In this document: positions 1 to 11,152 of the stretch, piece by piece
Position numbering within the stretch: the first letter of the stretch is position 1
Layout of the letters: the number at the start of each line of letters is the position of its first letter
Assembly: GCA_030685235.1 (NCBI GenBank)
Contig: MU839157.1
Span: forward strand, 62,001-126,000
Length of the DNA stretch: 64,000 nucleotides
Direction: 5' to 3'
From: Copromyces sp. CBS 386.78
Taxonomy: Eukaryota > Ascomycota > Sordariomycetes > Sordariales > Sordariaceae
Program-made: the position numbers and the translations under genes
Notes under the pieces: model-generated
What the model was told of the DNA's origin: nothing
Databases searched by the model: none
What the model saw: the letters and a program-made list of their open reading frames with translations, nothing else

Positions 1-213
1 GTTGAAAGGGATAGGAGGGTAGTTATTATATTGATTACTTTTTAATAAATTAATAAAAGTATATTAATTTTAAATTAATATATACGATAGGAAGTAGGAA
101 AATAGGAATTAGATAGCGTTAGCGTAGGTTTTAAAGAATTTATATTTATATTTAAAGGTATTAATTTTGCAGTATTTAAAATAGTTGTAGGTTTTTTTAA
201 AAGAGTAGGATTA

Positions 214-237
214 ATTATTATTATTATTATTATTATT
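214..237. repeat. (ATT)8 microsatellite
   Basis: Eight tandem ATT units inside the RIP-mutated island. A simple repeat without visible function. Confidence 0.9.
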
Positions 238-925
238 TATTTCTTCGATAGTAAATTGGCGATAAAGGGGGGATATAATTGGGATAGCGATATTAAGGTT
301 TTAGGAAGGGGTAATTCTAAGGGGTAAAGAAAATAGAAGGGTATTAGCGGCTAATAGTATAATAATACGGTTTTATATTATAGAAGAAGTATAAGAGCGA
401 GTATATGAATTTTAGCGGGTAGTTTAGGAAATAGAATAATTATTATATATTTGTATTTTATTAGTATTAATTTAATTTTTATAGGGGTTAAGGCTTTAAT
501 ATATTAAAATAGTAGAAGTAGGTAAATTGAAGTAATTATAGATAGGGTAAATACGTAGGGAAGTTAAATTAGGGGGGGAGAGTAAGAGATGAATTAAAAT
601 TTAATTTTTTTATTCCGGAGTTAACGGAAGTAATTATTTATAGTATTGCTCTTTTTAATCCTATAATAGTTAAGGCCGGAGCGGTATTACCGTTGTCCGA
701 CGCTACGATGCGGCGTTAGTTAGAATAATTCGTTGCCTTCTAATATTTTGCTCCGAGCTTCTACGAGGCTAGCCAATTGATAGGTCCTTAGCGACTTGAT
801 ACTAGTATAGCCTATTTTATAAACATTTTATATTAAAATTATTATAAGAGGACCCGTTATTAGTACTATTAAAGGAGGATTTAAATACGTATTAGTAATT
901 AAATTTAAATAGTGGGTTAGGCGAT

Positions 926-1090
926 ATAATTGAGGTTAAGCGTTGTATTTATATTATTTCAAACTTTATTACTTTATTTAATCGCCGATGTAAAATAGTA
1001 ATCCCCAATTTAAACCTTATAGAATATATACGTAGAATAATAGGGCGCGACCTTATAAACCTAGAAGTTTACAAGCCGTATAATTTAAAA
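926..1090 (+). pseudogene. possible Tc1/mariner-like transposase fragment
   Basis: One plus-strand frame stays open from about 926 to 1090. Around 1004-1030 it reads P-N-L-N-L-I-E followed by an Arg-rich stretch. Reverting the transitions RIP would cause (GAT to AAT, CCT to CTT) gives the P-D-L-N-P-I-E core found near the last catalytic acid of Tc1/mariner and pogo transposases. The rest of the domain, the other catalytic acids and the terminal repeats cannot be read with confidence. The family name is an inference from one short motif in heavily mutated DNA. Confidence 0.35.
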
Positions 1091-1950
1091 GGTAATTAAA
1101 TTTTATTTATTTAACTTACTTAATTTACTTAATTTATTTAATTTATATTTATTGATTACGATCGGTATAATAACGGCCGTATACTATTTTACGACAAAGA
1201 TAGGGCGGGCTTTCGCCGGGTAGTATTATAAAATATAAGGGGGGGGGTACTAGCCTTTATACTTCGCCGCTAGAAATAATTTTATAGTAGAAGTAGAGGA
1301 GGTATTTAGCGAACGGTAACATAGGAACTAATAGGAAATACTTTTATTCGAATAGATTTTGAAGAATTACGTTAAAATTTTATAGTAAGTTTCGTAGCGT
1401 TATAAAAAATATAAATTCTAATTCCTTTACTATTACTATATTATTCTTAGGGAATATTAGTACCCTCCCTATTTTCCTATTTTTAAGGTTAGTAATAACC
1501 GCCGCTAATTTAGTAATAACTGTATTACGGCTATCCGCTAGTTTAATATAGGGTATTAATTCTTATTAAATAGTTGTTTTAATATTGGGACGGTCTACTA
1601 CCTTTTAACTAATTATAAGGAGATAGATAGGTAATATTAGTAATATAGTATAAACGAGTTCTAACTCTTATAGTATTACTTCTAATACTATATTTATAGG
1701 AATTTAATTATTTAAGTAATAATATAGGGGGGGTTTTCTAATATTTTGGGTAATAATTATACAGCGGGTATTAGAATCCGGGTAAGTACGTATATTTTAG
1801 TTAGTAAGTGTAGCGACTAGTATAACCGCTAGTGTAATAGTAAGGATAGTAGTTATAGTAGCAAGAATTGTATTAACCCTCTTAGTAGTAAATAATTAAT
1901 TAGATTAATAAGTTTAAATAGCTTTACGTAAAAGAGCGACGTAGATTTGG

Positions 1951-4900
1951 TAATGCATATGGTGTGCTGGCGCGGCTAGGCAGCTACGCAGTTTATTCAG
2001 CGATAAAAGTGGGTTTAGTCTACCTAGCGATCATTTTTAGTCTACCTAACTTAGTCTCTTATAACAACGACGCTCTCCAAATTGTCAGCCCCCATTTTTT
2101 CCCCTGCGGATCCGCCCCGCTTTTCGGCCGCCACAGCAAAGCATGTGGCGCGTGGCTTGGAACCTGCGGGTCCAAATAGTGTGACATTGTGGTTGGTGGG
2201 GGTGGGGTTCATTTGGTCCCGTAAGGAATTCCAAGACTGCGATGGTCCGAGCGGAGGTGGCTGAGTGAATGAGACTAACCTAACTAACCTTTTCGCCCCG
2301 CAGAGCGTGTGGGTGAGTGTTTCCCCAGTTGCAACTTGACCCCTGTACTACTCCACTTCCACCGGCCCAACCCCCCCCCCCGCGTTCGGCAACTTTGTTC
2401 TGTCAGGGGAAGAGCACCCCCACAAGTTTGTGAATCGATTCCCATGATGAGTTTCTGGTAAGCATAAAGTACGAGAATGCCTATGAGAAGTCAGCACAGA
2501 ATAAATCGTCGTTTCCCCCAAGACATACAAAATTTGGGCGTTGCCACACGGTCAATAAGAAATACACCCGTCCGCAACTCCATTCCCGACTTCCGTCGTT
2601 GCCGTTTGTACCAGGCAAAACAAGAGCACGTCATATGACTTGAAGAAACTGCCCCTGCAGGCTTGGCCAGCCGCTGTTCTTTTGGGAGGCACAGCTGTGC
2701 TTCAGCCCAACCGTGGCAGGCGCGATGGAAGCTTGGCCGAATAATCAAATCTGCAAGACACTTTGGAAGGAAGGGCCACAGGACAACAGCTTCCGTGTTT
2801 GACTGTGTTCTCTTCCACAGTCTGTGATTATCCTCTCGCTTGTCAGTTGAGCTGATAACCATTGTCTGTCAAAAAAGTGTTTCCAAGACATCGATGCGAG
2901 CCATCATTTCGTCCCTCATTGACTCTTGTCTACTTGTATACCCTCCCAAGAGCTCTTCATCCTTGACACCTCTCAGTTTCCATGTCGACAGTGACACCAC
3001 GGGATGACAATGCTGAAGCACAGTCCGCCAATCGAAGGCATTGCAAATGTACGCCCGAGTATTGGGCCTGCATTTGCGGAGCGACCGCATGAGTCCGTGG
3101 GCAGGTCAGCTTCACTCACGTTCCGAAACTCGATTTTTCATCCCGGGAAGCCCGACAACAGGAGCATCGGACACTCATCAACGGTTCGGATTACCCTCGG
3201 GCTTCCAAACGTCCATCAGAATGCCTCTACAGCTGACCGGCTCAGTCCCGTTCCAATCATACTGTCTTTTTTATGCCCATGGGCCGTTCCAAGACGTCTC
3301 GGTTATATCCCCCGCCATCGGTTCGATCAACATGCCTGATATCAAAACAGCCTGTTCACGAGTCTGACTTGTCACCGAACGGCCATCGGCATGCTGGGTT
3401 TTGGATACAGCTGACCTTTGGAAGATTAAAGAACAAAGAACGACACCCGAACGTCTACCTAGTCATGCAAGTGTTGTGTTGACGTTGTCCCTGTCGATGA
3501 AGTCTCTGGCGGCTGACCGGGGTTAGACCGGCCCACAAGGCGTCGATCAAGTCCGCATTTGGCCCCACCTGGCGTCGGATCTCGGGCCGGGTGGGTCTCG
3601 TTTCCCCTTCCCTTCGGGACTTGAACCCGGGCGGGTCCCCGGCAGAATCCTAGGTATGTATTCCTTGTCAACTTTGATCCATCCGCAACGACATGGGGTA
3701 ACGAAAATGTGATGAACACACATCCAGACAACTGCCACTGTCCGCCATGCCCGGGCTCGTAGTACGTATCTTTTTCTATCCTTGAGGCTTTTTTTCCGAA
3801 GGGTGGTTCTGCTTCTTAGTGTTAACTCCATCGTCTACCCACTTCCAGCCAATTCACAAAGCGGCTACAACAGTTAACAACAGTTATTGAAGCACAAATG
3901 CTACTAAGTTAGGAAATACAGGAGAGATAATTGTGCGGATCGAACACGCCGAAACCACATAAACAGCGGATACCTTGTCCCAGTTGAAGCCATCGCCAAC
4001 TGCCGTGATTGCCCAACCTCACTTGCCTTAGCTTCTGAACCCCACGAACCTCAAGTACCACGTATCCCGCCAATTGCTGCGGCAGCCGACATCCACCATC
4101 CTGCCCCCGAATGTCGGTCTCCCGCCCGCCCGGTCAGCGGAAGTGTTTCACGAATGGTGGATGCGCCACACAGTCCCATCGTGGTGAGCCTTGGGTTCAT
4201 ATCACTATGTCACCCGGGGCCGGTAACCGGACGCAGCGCCACCTGGAGCGGACCAACCCAAGAGACAAATATCTGCCCAACCTCAACTACATACAGACAT
4301 ATCATCGACCTCTGTGCGTTGTTCTGCCAGTCTCCTACTCGTCTACAATACTAACAACAAGAGCTCCCCACATTCTTTCAGGCAGGCATGCATCCTTCGC
4401 GAAACTTGGTATTCAGTGAGGCCCAATGTAATGCTAGACTAGTGTATGATATGGATCAGCCTTGACCAGAAACGTGGGTAGAATCCAAGTGGATGTCTTA
4501 CCGTCTAGCCCAAACGATAATGTTGCACTCACTATACCCATGAGTATGGAATGAAGCATGATCCGCAAGTACCCAATGCACCCCCATGTTTAGGGACAAG
4601 CAGGACGGTTACACGACCAAAGACACAATTTAACAGAAAGCGATCTAGAACATTCCCACCTTGTGTATCTGCCAACCACTGCATGGCAATAAATATCACC
4701 ACCTCTCCAGTCTCGAAGTGCACCACTACACCTACATTGAATATGGTGGACCCTTACTTTTTACAGCTGGGCGTTGAGGACGATTTGAAGCTACAAAAGA
4801 AGCCAGAATCACGAAAGAGGTGTCCCTATGACATGAGAAGACGATATCCATTCACTCACTTGCCTGTGCTTCGAGTTTGCTACCCTCATCCCAAGTCCTA

Positions 4901-5816
4901 GCGGGTGCGTATATAGGGTAGGTTCTTGGCACACATTTCCGTGTATCGCTGGTGTTGCTGGTGAACACACCTGGTCTATATGTTGTTATGAGCAACTACG
5001 CGGCTCAAGCCGTGACAGATAGGGAGATGCCCGGTGCGGATCACACTTTTTACTTTTTGTATTTTGCTCTTACGTTTCTTATTTTCCTATTTCCCGGTGA
5101 GCGCACACCTCGTAGTATGTACGGGCTACGACGCCATAGCAGATGAACGGATACGGTCCCTGTCTGTCCAACGAGCGGCACAGGTGTGAAGGAGTGAGGA
5201 CAGTAGCTTCTATTTGACAAGGGGTGTGTAGTGACACTCTCCTGGTCTAGCCGTTGCTCCCTGCGGTTGACATCTGATCTCGAAGTGCCCACACTGGCTG
5301 AAGGATTCCCCAACTCCTTCGAGGCTTGTAGTCAATCGTTTTGGGGACTAGTGATGCTGATTTGCCACACAGGCGCAGACTTGCGGTTTCCATAAGACGA
5401 ATCCGGACGATCTTGGACGGCTGTCATGATCCTACATGCACTGTCCACTTCAAAATATCTTCTTTCACATCGCGACCCTTCACCATCTCACTGTCCGTTG
5501 AAGATACAAACAACTCTTTCATTTGAAGGATCGCACGCTGGGTATCATAGTAGTAGACATTGTCAGCCCGCGCTAACAGCAAAGAAACCTCAGGAGGATA
5601 ACCGCCTAGCCGGAGAGAGCTCCGGGGGCAGAGTACAAAGGCTGCAAAACGCCAAACCCAACATGAACCCAAACTCCCAACACTATATGCACAGGATGTA
5701 CACTTTAACTATCCTCCGTGATCGTCCATCAAAGGCCAGCGATCCATAGCCCACTGACAGCAATGAAAGAAAACACACAGGCGACTGGCTTTTGCCCCCA
5801 TTTTCGCCTCAGCTCC
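1951..5816. other. gene-free stretch between repeat island and GPCR gene
   Basis: Normal-composition DNA with only short overlapping reading frames on both strands. None shows a family motif or joins to another through plausible splice sites. A tRNA T-arm-like string near 3616-3630 was examined and not accepted. The right end should hold the 3' untranslated region of the minus-strand GPCR gene. I see nothing else that can be named. Confidence 0.6.
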
Positions 5817-7552
5817 TCAAACAGGTGACGCCCTCTCCATCCTCGCCCCATTACCCGTCAAATCCTCCATACTAGCCGTGTCGATCTCCATCATATTCTG
5901 CGCCTTCGCCCTCGCCATTGTTGCCGCCCAACTACTACTTCCCGATCCTCCTCCACCTCCCGACCTCCTGCGATTGGGATCACCCTTCCGTCCGGGCATC
6001 CTGCTTCCCAAGATAATTCCATCCTCATCCTCGTCTCCTCCCTTCTTATTCCTCCTCCACCCCACACAACACGTACACCTGTATTTGACCACATCAAACA
6101 CCTCGCCTAGCGCGGAGCCCAACTCCTTGCACGCCGCCCACGACGTGACCACGTAGATCACGGCGTTCCAGAACCCTTGCAACGGCAAGACGAAGGCACT
6201 GGCGAAGAACAGAGGCTTGGAAATCTCGCCGTGGTGTAGAATGCTGTACACACGGTTTCCGGAAGAAGGAATCCAGGTGATGAGCAACACGGAAAAGAAG
6301 AGGATGGCGCACTTGGTGTAAGACCAGACGGCGTTGTGCGCCTCGTGCACGCGGCGGCGTTGAGCTTGGGCTTGCATGTTGGCTGCTGTGCCCGAGGCAG
6401 GGAGGGCCGGGTTGTTACCGGCGGAGATGTGCACGATGGTTCGCTCGTTGGTGATGGTGTTGGTTGTGGTGCCGGTTATACCGCCATCGTGATGATCGGG
6501 AGTCGGGTCGGTGTTGTTGGGCTGGGAGTTGCGCTTGCTTGATGAGTAGTTGTTGTCGGCGGAAATGGTGACGGTTACGGAGCATTGTGCTCGAACTTGG
6601 GCGTCGTCGGCTTGGCGGATAGGGGTATGTGGGAACGGAACGTCTTTGTTGGCGGTCGACGGGGGGGAGATGATCTCCGTCGTTTGGGTGACTTTGGTGG
6701 TCTTGTAGTTGTAGGCGGGAGCGAACATGTCGATGAGGGTGCCGACTTCGGAGCCGCTAGAGCCGAGTTTGTTCATGATTTGGCGCTTCTTGTAGATGTC
6801 GCGGCCGGCACGGATGTAGATGAAGGTCGCGAGGATGATGCAGAGCCTGTGGGGGAGTCAGTTGGCTTTCCCAACTTGGTGTTGCATGGTGTTAAGCGAT
6901 TCGACATACCAGACCGGAGCATAGAATGTGGCAATACGGTAGACTTCCCACTTCTTGCTCAGCCAGCACCAGAGGATCGCATTGCCATAGGGTCTCTCGC
7001 CGTATTGCCTGACAAAGATGAAGGTGAATCCGGTGATGAAGGGCACTCCGTAGCAAAAGAGGAAGTACGGGATCTCCATCTTCCTGAGAGCTCTTCCATC
7101 AAACTTGTGGTAAAAGGTGAGATAGACGTTGATAGCCATTGCCAGGGCCCAGAAAGCATCGCTTTGCATGAAGCTATTGCAGAATTTGATATTAGTAATT
7201 CCATCTCTGCAACCGGTGGCAAAATGAAGGGTAAGTAACAGCTTCTTCCCTCGCCTGCCGCGGGTTAGGTCGGAGTTGATGGACAAGATACTCACACCTG
7301 AATCAGAAACCCCTGCAGTTGACATCCAAAGGAGTCGGTAGCGTCCGTAAATGACGTTGTCATCAGCGTAGCCACGTTAGTCAACATGTTTCCGAACGTA
7401 GCAAAGAACACCATGCGGTTAATAGCGCGCTGTCGAAAAGCCTCCGAGACAGAGAAGCTAATCATGACGAAGAGGCCACCCAGAAGCGAGAGGATGGAGC
7501 AGACGCGCTCGATGACGACGATCGACTCCGTGTCTTCTGCGGTGATGCTCAT
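5817..7552 (-). CDS. cAMP-receptor-like G protein-coupled receptor
   Basis: Seven-helix plasma-membrane receptor resembling Dictyostelium cAR and the fungal cAMP-receptor-like GPCRs; ligand unknown. Three exons: 7296-7552, 6910-7173 and 5817-6846. Introns are 122 and 63 bp with GT/AG ends, and phases match (V split GT/C, W split TG/G). The product is 516 residues. Helices 1-2 lie in exon 1, helices 3-4 and the start of 5 in exon 2 (FMQSDAFWALAMAINVYL, then IPYFLFCYGVPFI), and helices 6-7 in exon 3 (ILFFSVLLITWIPSSGNRVY; LPLQGFWNAVIYVVTSW). The C(Q)LQGFLIQ run before helix 3 and the N-x-V-Y pattern in helix 7 suit class E receptors. The third cytoplasmic loop is very long (about 150 residues, Ser/Thr/Asn-rich), and the basic tail includes a Gly/Ser run. 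Such receptors normally couple to heterotrimeric G proteins. The call is firm for the superfamily; which paralogue is not decided. Confidence 0.88.
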
Positions 7553-9629
7553 TGTGACGGTGGTTGTCGGTTGTTTCTGCGGGATTGCCCGGTTCGTTGC
7601 TGAATTGTTAAGTTCCGGAAATAGGTTAATGGCCCTTGGTCAGGATTGGGGTCGGGATCAGGTACCCGGTGAGGTTGACCTGTTGAACGATAAGAGGCCC
7701 GCATGCAAGGTCCGTCCAAGTCGTCAATGCTGGATCTGGGACGTGGTTGACTGGTCAACGCGAAGGTACATCAACCACCAGTGAATGGAACAGCCACGAG
7801 ATTGGCCGTCTTCGAATTGGAACCTGGGGTAGTGGAGTTTTGGGTGGCCCGTCCGTGGAACCGAACTGACGGGCCAGTAGGTGACGTCCCAAAATACGAA
7901 AAGCAGAAGCCGAACGGTTGTTCTTCTCAAAGCATCGCGAGTGAGCCCCTCCTCGATTTCACGACTGACCCAGTCTCAGATGTCTCCACTCATGGCAGGG
8001 CAACGGGAGGCTGTCATGAACATGCAATCCAGCATCAAAGGGGTATTGTGCCGCCAGCCGTTCGAAAGAAAGGGAAAAGGGATAGAAGGAGAACCAAATT
8101 CCAAAAGCGACAGGGAAAGCAATCGAGTTATGAGGAGACTGTCGGCTATGGATGAAGATGCAGACCAATGTGCGAGATTCTGCAGTGGAACGCTGACGGT
8201 AGCAGTGTCCGGCGTACCGAGTATATGATCGTCTGGGAAAGCCTCGAGCAATCTCGTTACAGAGCGAGACGTTCCTGAGTTCGGTATGTCAAAGCGCAAT
8301 TGCTTGGCGCCCACATGGAAACCTGGAGAGCCATGCCCTTGTTCGAGATAGACAAGCCCCTTGTTCCCTGCCCCTTGGTCACGCCTCTTGGAAGGTTCCC
8401 TCTTGCTGGAGTTCTGTGAAGCTACACCCGAGTGAAAGCCGCCGGTCTGACTGCCCAGCTTCTAGAACGCCACTTGGCCGCTTTAGGCGGAGGGTCCGCA
8501 CGTTTTGAGGTAGGAGTAGGGACGGGGACTCGGTATGTAATGCCACTGGTTGGAGTGCAGACGATTGGATCAGGACATAACCGAATGGGTTGCGTCTGTG
8601 TGTCTGCGCTGGCTAACGAATCGCGAACGACTGGAGTACCAAGTTCGATGGTGTTCTATGGATGAGAACCCGCTACCGGGTCGAACTTGTTTGTGGTTCC
8701 GAATTCCCAAGTTGGGGATGCGGAACGGAGATGGCCTCCAGAACCGTATCGCAGACCGGGACCCCTGAGAGGCGATGACAACGACCCGTGGCTGCGGTCA
8801 TAGCAACTGGCTAGACCGATCGCTGTTCTCATTCGTTGATCTGGATATATATCGATATCACTTGATCCATATCCGCGTTGTGGGAATTGTGTACAGTACA
8901 ACTACTGTGGATTGCGCGTACCTGTGCGAGTGGCCTGAAATGCGAAGAATAGCATAATGGAAAATGGGCCACGCTGCACAGCACACCCCATGAGGCTCGG
9001 GTGCAGGACGCTCTGTCATCCGACTTCCTCTCAGATGGATGCTAGCGAAGATGACGGCGAGAAGGATGCGCAGTGTAACACGGAAGGCCTGAGAAGAGAA
9101 AATGAAGGGTTCGGTGCAGTGTACTCGGCCACGGTTAAAGAAGTTGTCGTCGTCTTCTCGGTCTCGAGTTGAAGAAGGAAAAGCAACGAGCGACGTTTTA
9201 CCGCCCGGTGTCTGACGAGAGTATCGGGTCTGCGCTAGCCAAAGCCACAGATTCGTGCCATGTCAATGTCTATGGAACCAACGGGGAGGAAATTGTTTGA
9301 TCTTTAGAATAGTTGGAACGTTGAGAAACTCCAATCTCCCGTCATTCGTCGCTCCTTCCCCAGACGTTGCTCGGACGGGGGGCATTTGTGCGGAGAACGT
9401 CGTCAGCGCTAATTTAGAGCGGACCCGCCCTAAACGCTAGTGAAAGTGGGGCTCACATCCCCCGCATTTTCTCCTTTTTTAGTCAGCAACTCCCGAGATG
9501 TCATTCGCCGAGCATTTTCACTCGCCCGGGCTCGACTGCGCTCCGATGATTCTTTACATTTGTACACTCCTGTTCGTGACCGATGACGCCCAGTTGCAGT
9601 ATTTCCCTCGGCAGTCAACTGCTTGGGCC
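7553..9629. other. 5' flank of GPCR gene and spacer to the transposon nest
   Basis: About 2.1 kb of normal-composition DNA. The right-to-left promoter and leader of the GPCR gene must lie in its left part. Reading frames are short, overlapping and without recognisable motifs. No RNA gene was recognised. It ends at the 8-bp target duplication of the hAT element. Confidence 0.6.
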
Positions 9630-9637
9630 GTGCAGAC
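9630..9637. repeat. hAT target-site duplication, left copy (GTGCAGAC)
   Basis: GTGCAGAC directly abuts the left terminus of the hAT element and recurs exactly at 23491-23498 next to the right terminus. It fits the nTnnnnAn preference known for hAT insertions. Confidence 0.88.
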
Positions 9638-9645
9638 TAGGGATG
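9638..9645. repeat. hAT left terminal inverted repeat
   Basis: TAGGGATG pairs with TAGGGTTG read inward from the right end; 7 of 8 positions match. The match fades after that, as usual for short hAT termini. Confidence 0.75.
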
Positions 9646-9761
9646 TAACCTGAATTTTACCGAAAGGGTAAGGAACTGAAAACTAAGGAAAAGTAACGAA
9701 AAATAAATAAAAATTTCAGCACGTACCTTATCATGTGACCTCAAGACCCATAAATACGTAC

Positions 9762-9811
9762 TATTTGGGTGTAAGTACTGGTATTTGGGTGTAAGTGCTG
9801 GCATTTAGGCT
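9762..9811. repeat. left subterminal direct repeats of the hAT element
   Basis: TATTTGGGTGTAAGT occurs at 9762-9776 and again at 9782-9796, a 20-bp period, followed by decayed versions (CATTTAGG and later TATTTGGG). Subterminal repeats in hAT elements commonly serve as transposase binding sites; that role is inferred here. Confidence 0.7.
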
Positions 9812-10062
9812 ATATAAAATATAATATCTAGTATAAAGTGTAGTATTTGGGCTAGTATTTTATGGATTTTCAAACTTATATTTATTAAACTATTTAAATT
9901 TAACCGTTTAGCCTTCTTTATAAACTTCGATAATTATAATTCTAAATACCTTTTAGATTGCTTAAGCTATTTATACGTCCCCTACTATAATAATAAAATT
10001 GTCTTCTAATATTTTAATATATAAATAATTTTCTAGTTCTTTAAAGAATTCTTCCCTTTATT

Positions 10063-10067
10063 AGTTT
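10063..10067. repeat. LTR-element target-site duplication, left copy (AGTTT)
   Basis: AGTTT sits immediately before the 5' LTR and recurs immediately after the 3' LTR at 21321-21325. Five bases is the normal duplication for Ty3/gypsy integrases. Confidence 0.88.
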
Positions 10068-10414
10068 TGTTAGGGGAATTCTAGGCAGATGCCCGGATAA
10101 CCCGCTCTATCTTAGCATACGCTCATCTAAGCGGTCCATACTATATAAGAGTGCTCCCCAGTCAACCTCCGTCAAGGTTAATTAGATCATTAATTTATAT
10201 TATATTAACCTAACGTCTACTTTGCTTATACTCTATAAAATCGTATGCAAAGTCCTAGGTTAAAACTTTCGTTAATATTGCCTTACACTTCCTTTAATAA
10301 TACTATTGCCTATTATTACGTATTATTACTCTATCCAATAATTAATTACACTCTTTATTTCTCATTATTATTATTATTTATAGTATTATTTATAAAGACT
10401 CTTTTCGTATAACA
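10068..10414 (+). repeat. 5' LTR (347 bp)
   Basis: Starts TGTTA and ends TAACA, so it is bounded by a 5-bp inverted repeat. It aligns end to end with 20974-21320 without gaps; I count about 47 differences by eye, all but one transitions. It should hold the element's promoter, but RIP makes promoter motifs unreliable. Confidence 0.95.
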
Positions 10415-10416
10415 AA

Positions 10417-10432
10417 TAATGCCTATAATTCA
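10417..10432 (+). other. candidate tRNA primer-binding site (very degraded)
   Basis: Two bases after the 5' LTR the sequence reads TAATGCC. If RIP changed TGG to TAA, the original TGGTGCC would pair with a tRNA ending GGCACCA. The location is right for a primer-binding site, but the identification rests on reverting two bases and is speculative. Confidence 0.2.
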
Positions 10433-11152
10433 ATTTAAACCGACTTTATTATTCTCTTCTCTTCCTTTTATAAAGGGGGAAATTACATTCCTTATAATAG
10501 TTTTAATAACGATTTATTAAATTTATTACTATTTATTCGATTTATTCGAATTAACTTCTTTAATATAAAACCCTCTTAAATAATACCTTTACCCCTTTCT
10601 TTACGCACTTTATTTATCTAAATCTAATAATTAACCTTTAAAATAATTAAAAACAATACCGAACCTAAATTAGCCTTCAAACTTTAAAACGATTAAATTA
10701 CTTATAAAGTATAATAAATTTACTAATTTATTATTAAATAACTTTAAATTCACTATAAAGAACGCCTTACTACGGTAATTAATAATTTTATTATTAAAGC
10801 CGCGCAATTTTACTTTAAAGAAAACGGTTATATCGGAGTTAACGAAAATTAGCCTAAGAAATTCGCTACTAATAATTATAATAAAGGCTAGGTCGTCGAC
10901 TACGACGTAGCCGATAAGGAAGTAGTATTTATCCTATATAAATACCGCAATTTAATTAATAATTATTTAATCCTAATCTGTTAAATTTAACCTTTCGGAA
11001 AAATAAATAAATAATTTATATAATTAAGGAAAAAGTATTAATAAACCTTTTATATAAATTTAAAGAAAGAACGTAAGAAGGTAAAAGAAATTATAAAAGT
11101 AAAAATAGACTAAATTTAACCGTTATTTCCCCCGCCCGCTCTTTATAATATA

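Larger units (their letters stand above)
1..1950. mobile_element. RIP-degraded AT-rich repeat island (left edge)
   Basis: The whole stretch is AT-rich, full of TAA/TAT/TTA words and poor in CA and TG, with no open frame of useful length. This is what RIP does to duplicated DNA. Composition changes abruptly near 1950, where ordinary roughly 50% GC sequence begins. The island continues beyond the left end, so neither element borders nor family can be settled, apart from a possible Tc1/mariner fragment near 930-1090. I searched for terminal repeats within the visible part and found none convincing. Confidence 0.8.

Noticed and set aside
1441..1500. Possible terminal inverted repeat pairing with the first bases of the window
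   Set aside because: Only short GGGAGGGTA/TACCCTCC-type similarity, with mismatches, at positions not bounded by a target duplication.
3608..3650. T-arm-like string CGGGTTCAAGTCCCG on the minus strand, candidate tRNA
   Set aside because: Only four of five T-stem pairs form, and no matching acceptor or D-arm was found within tRNA distance.
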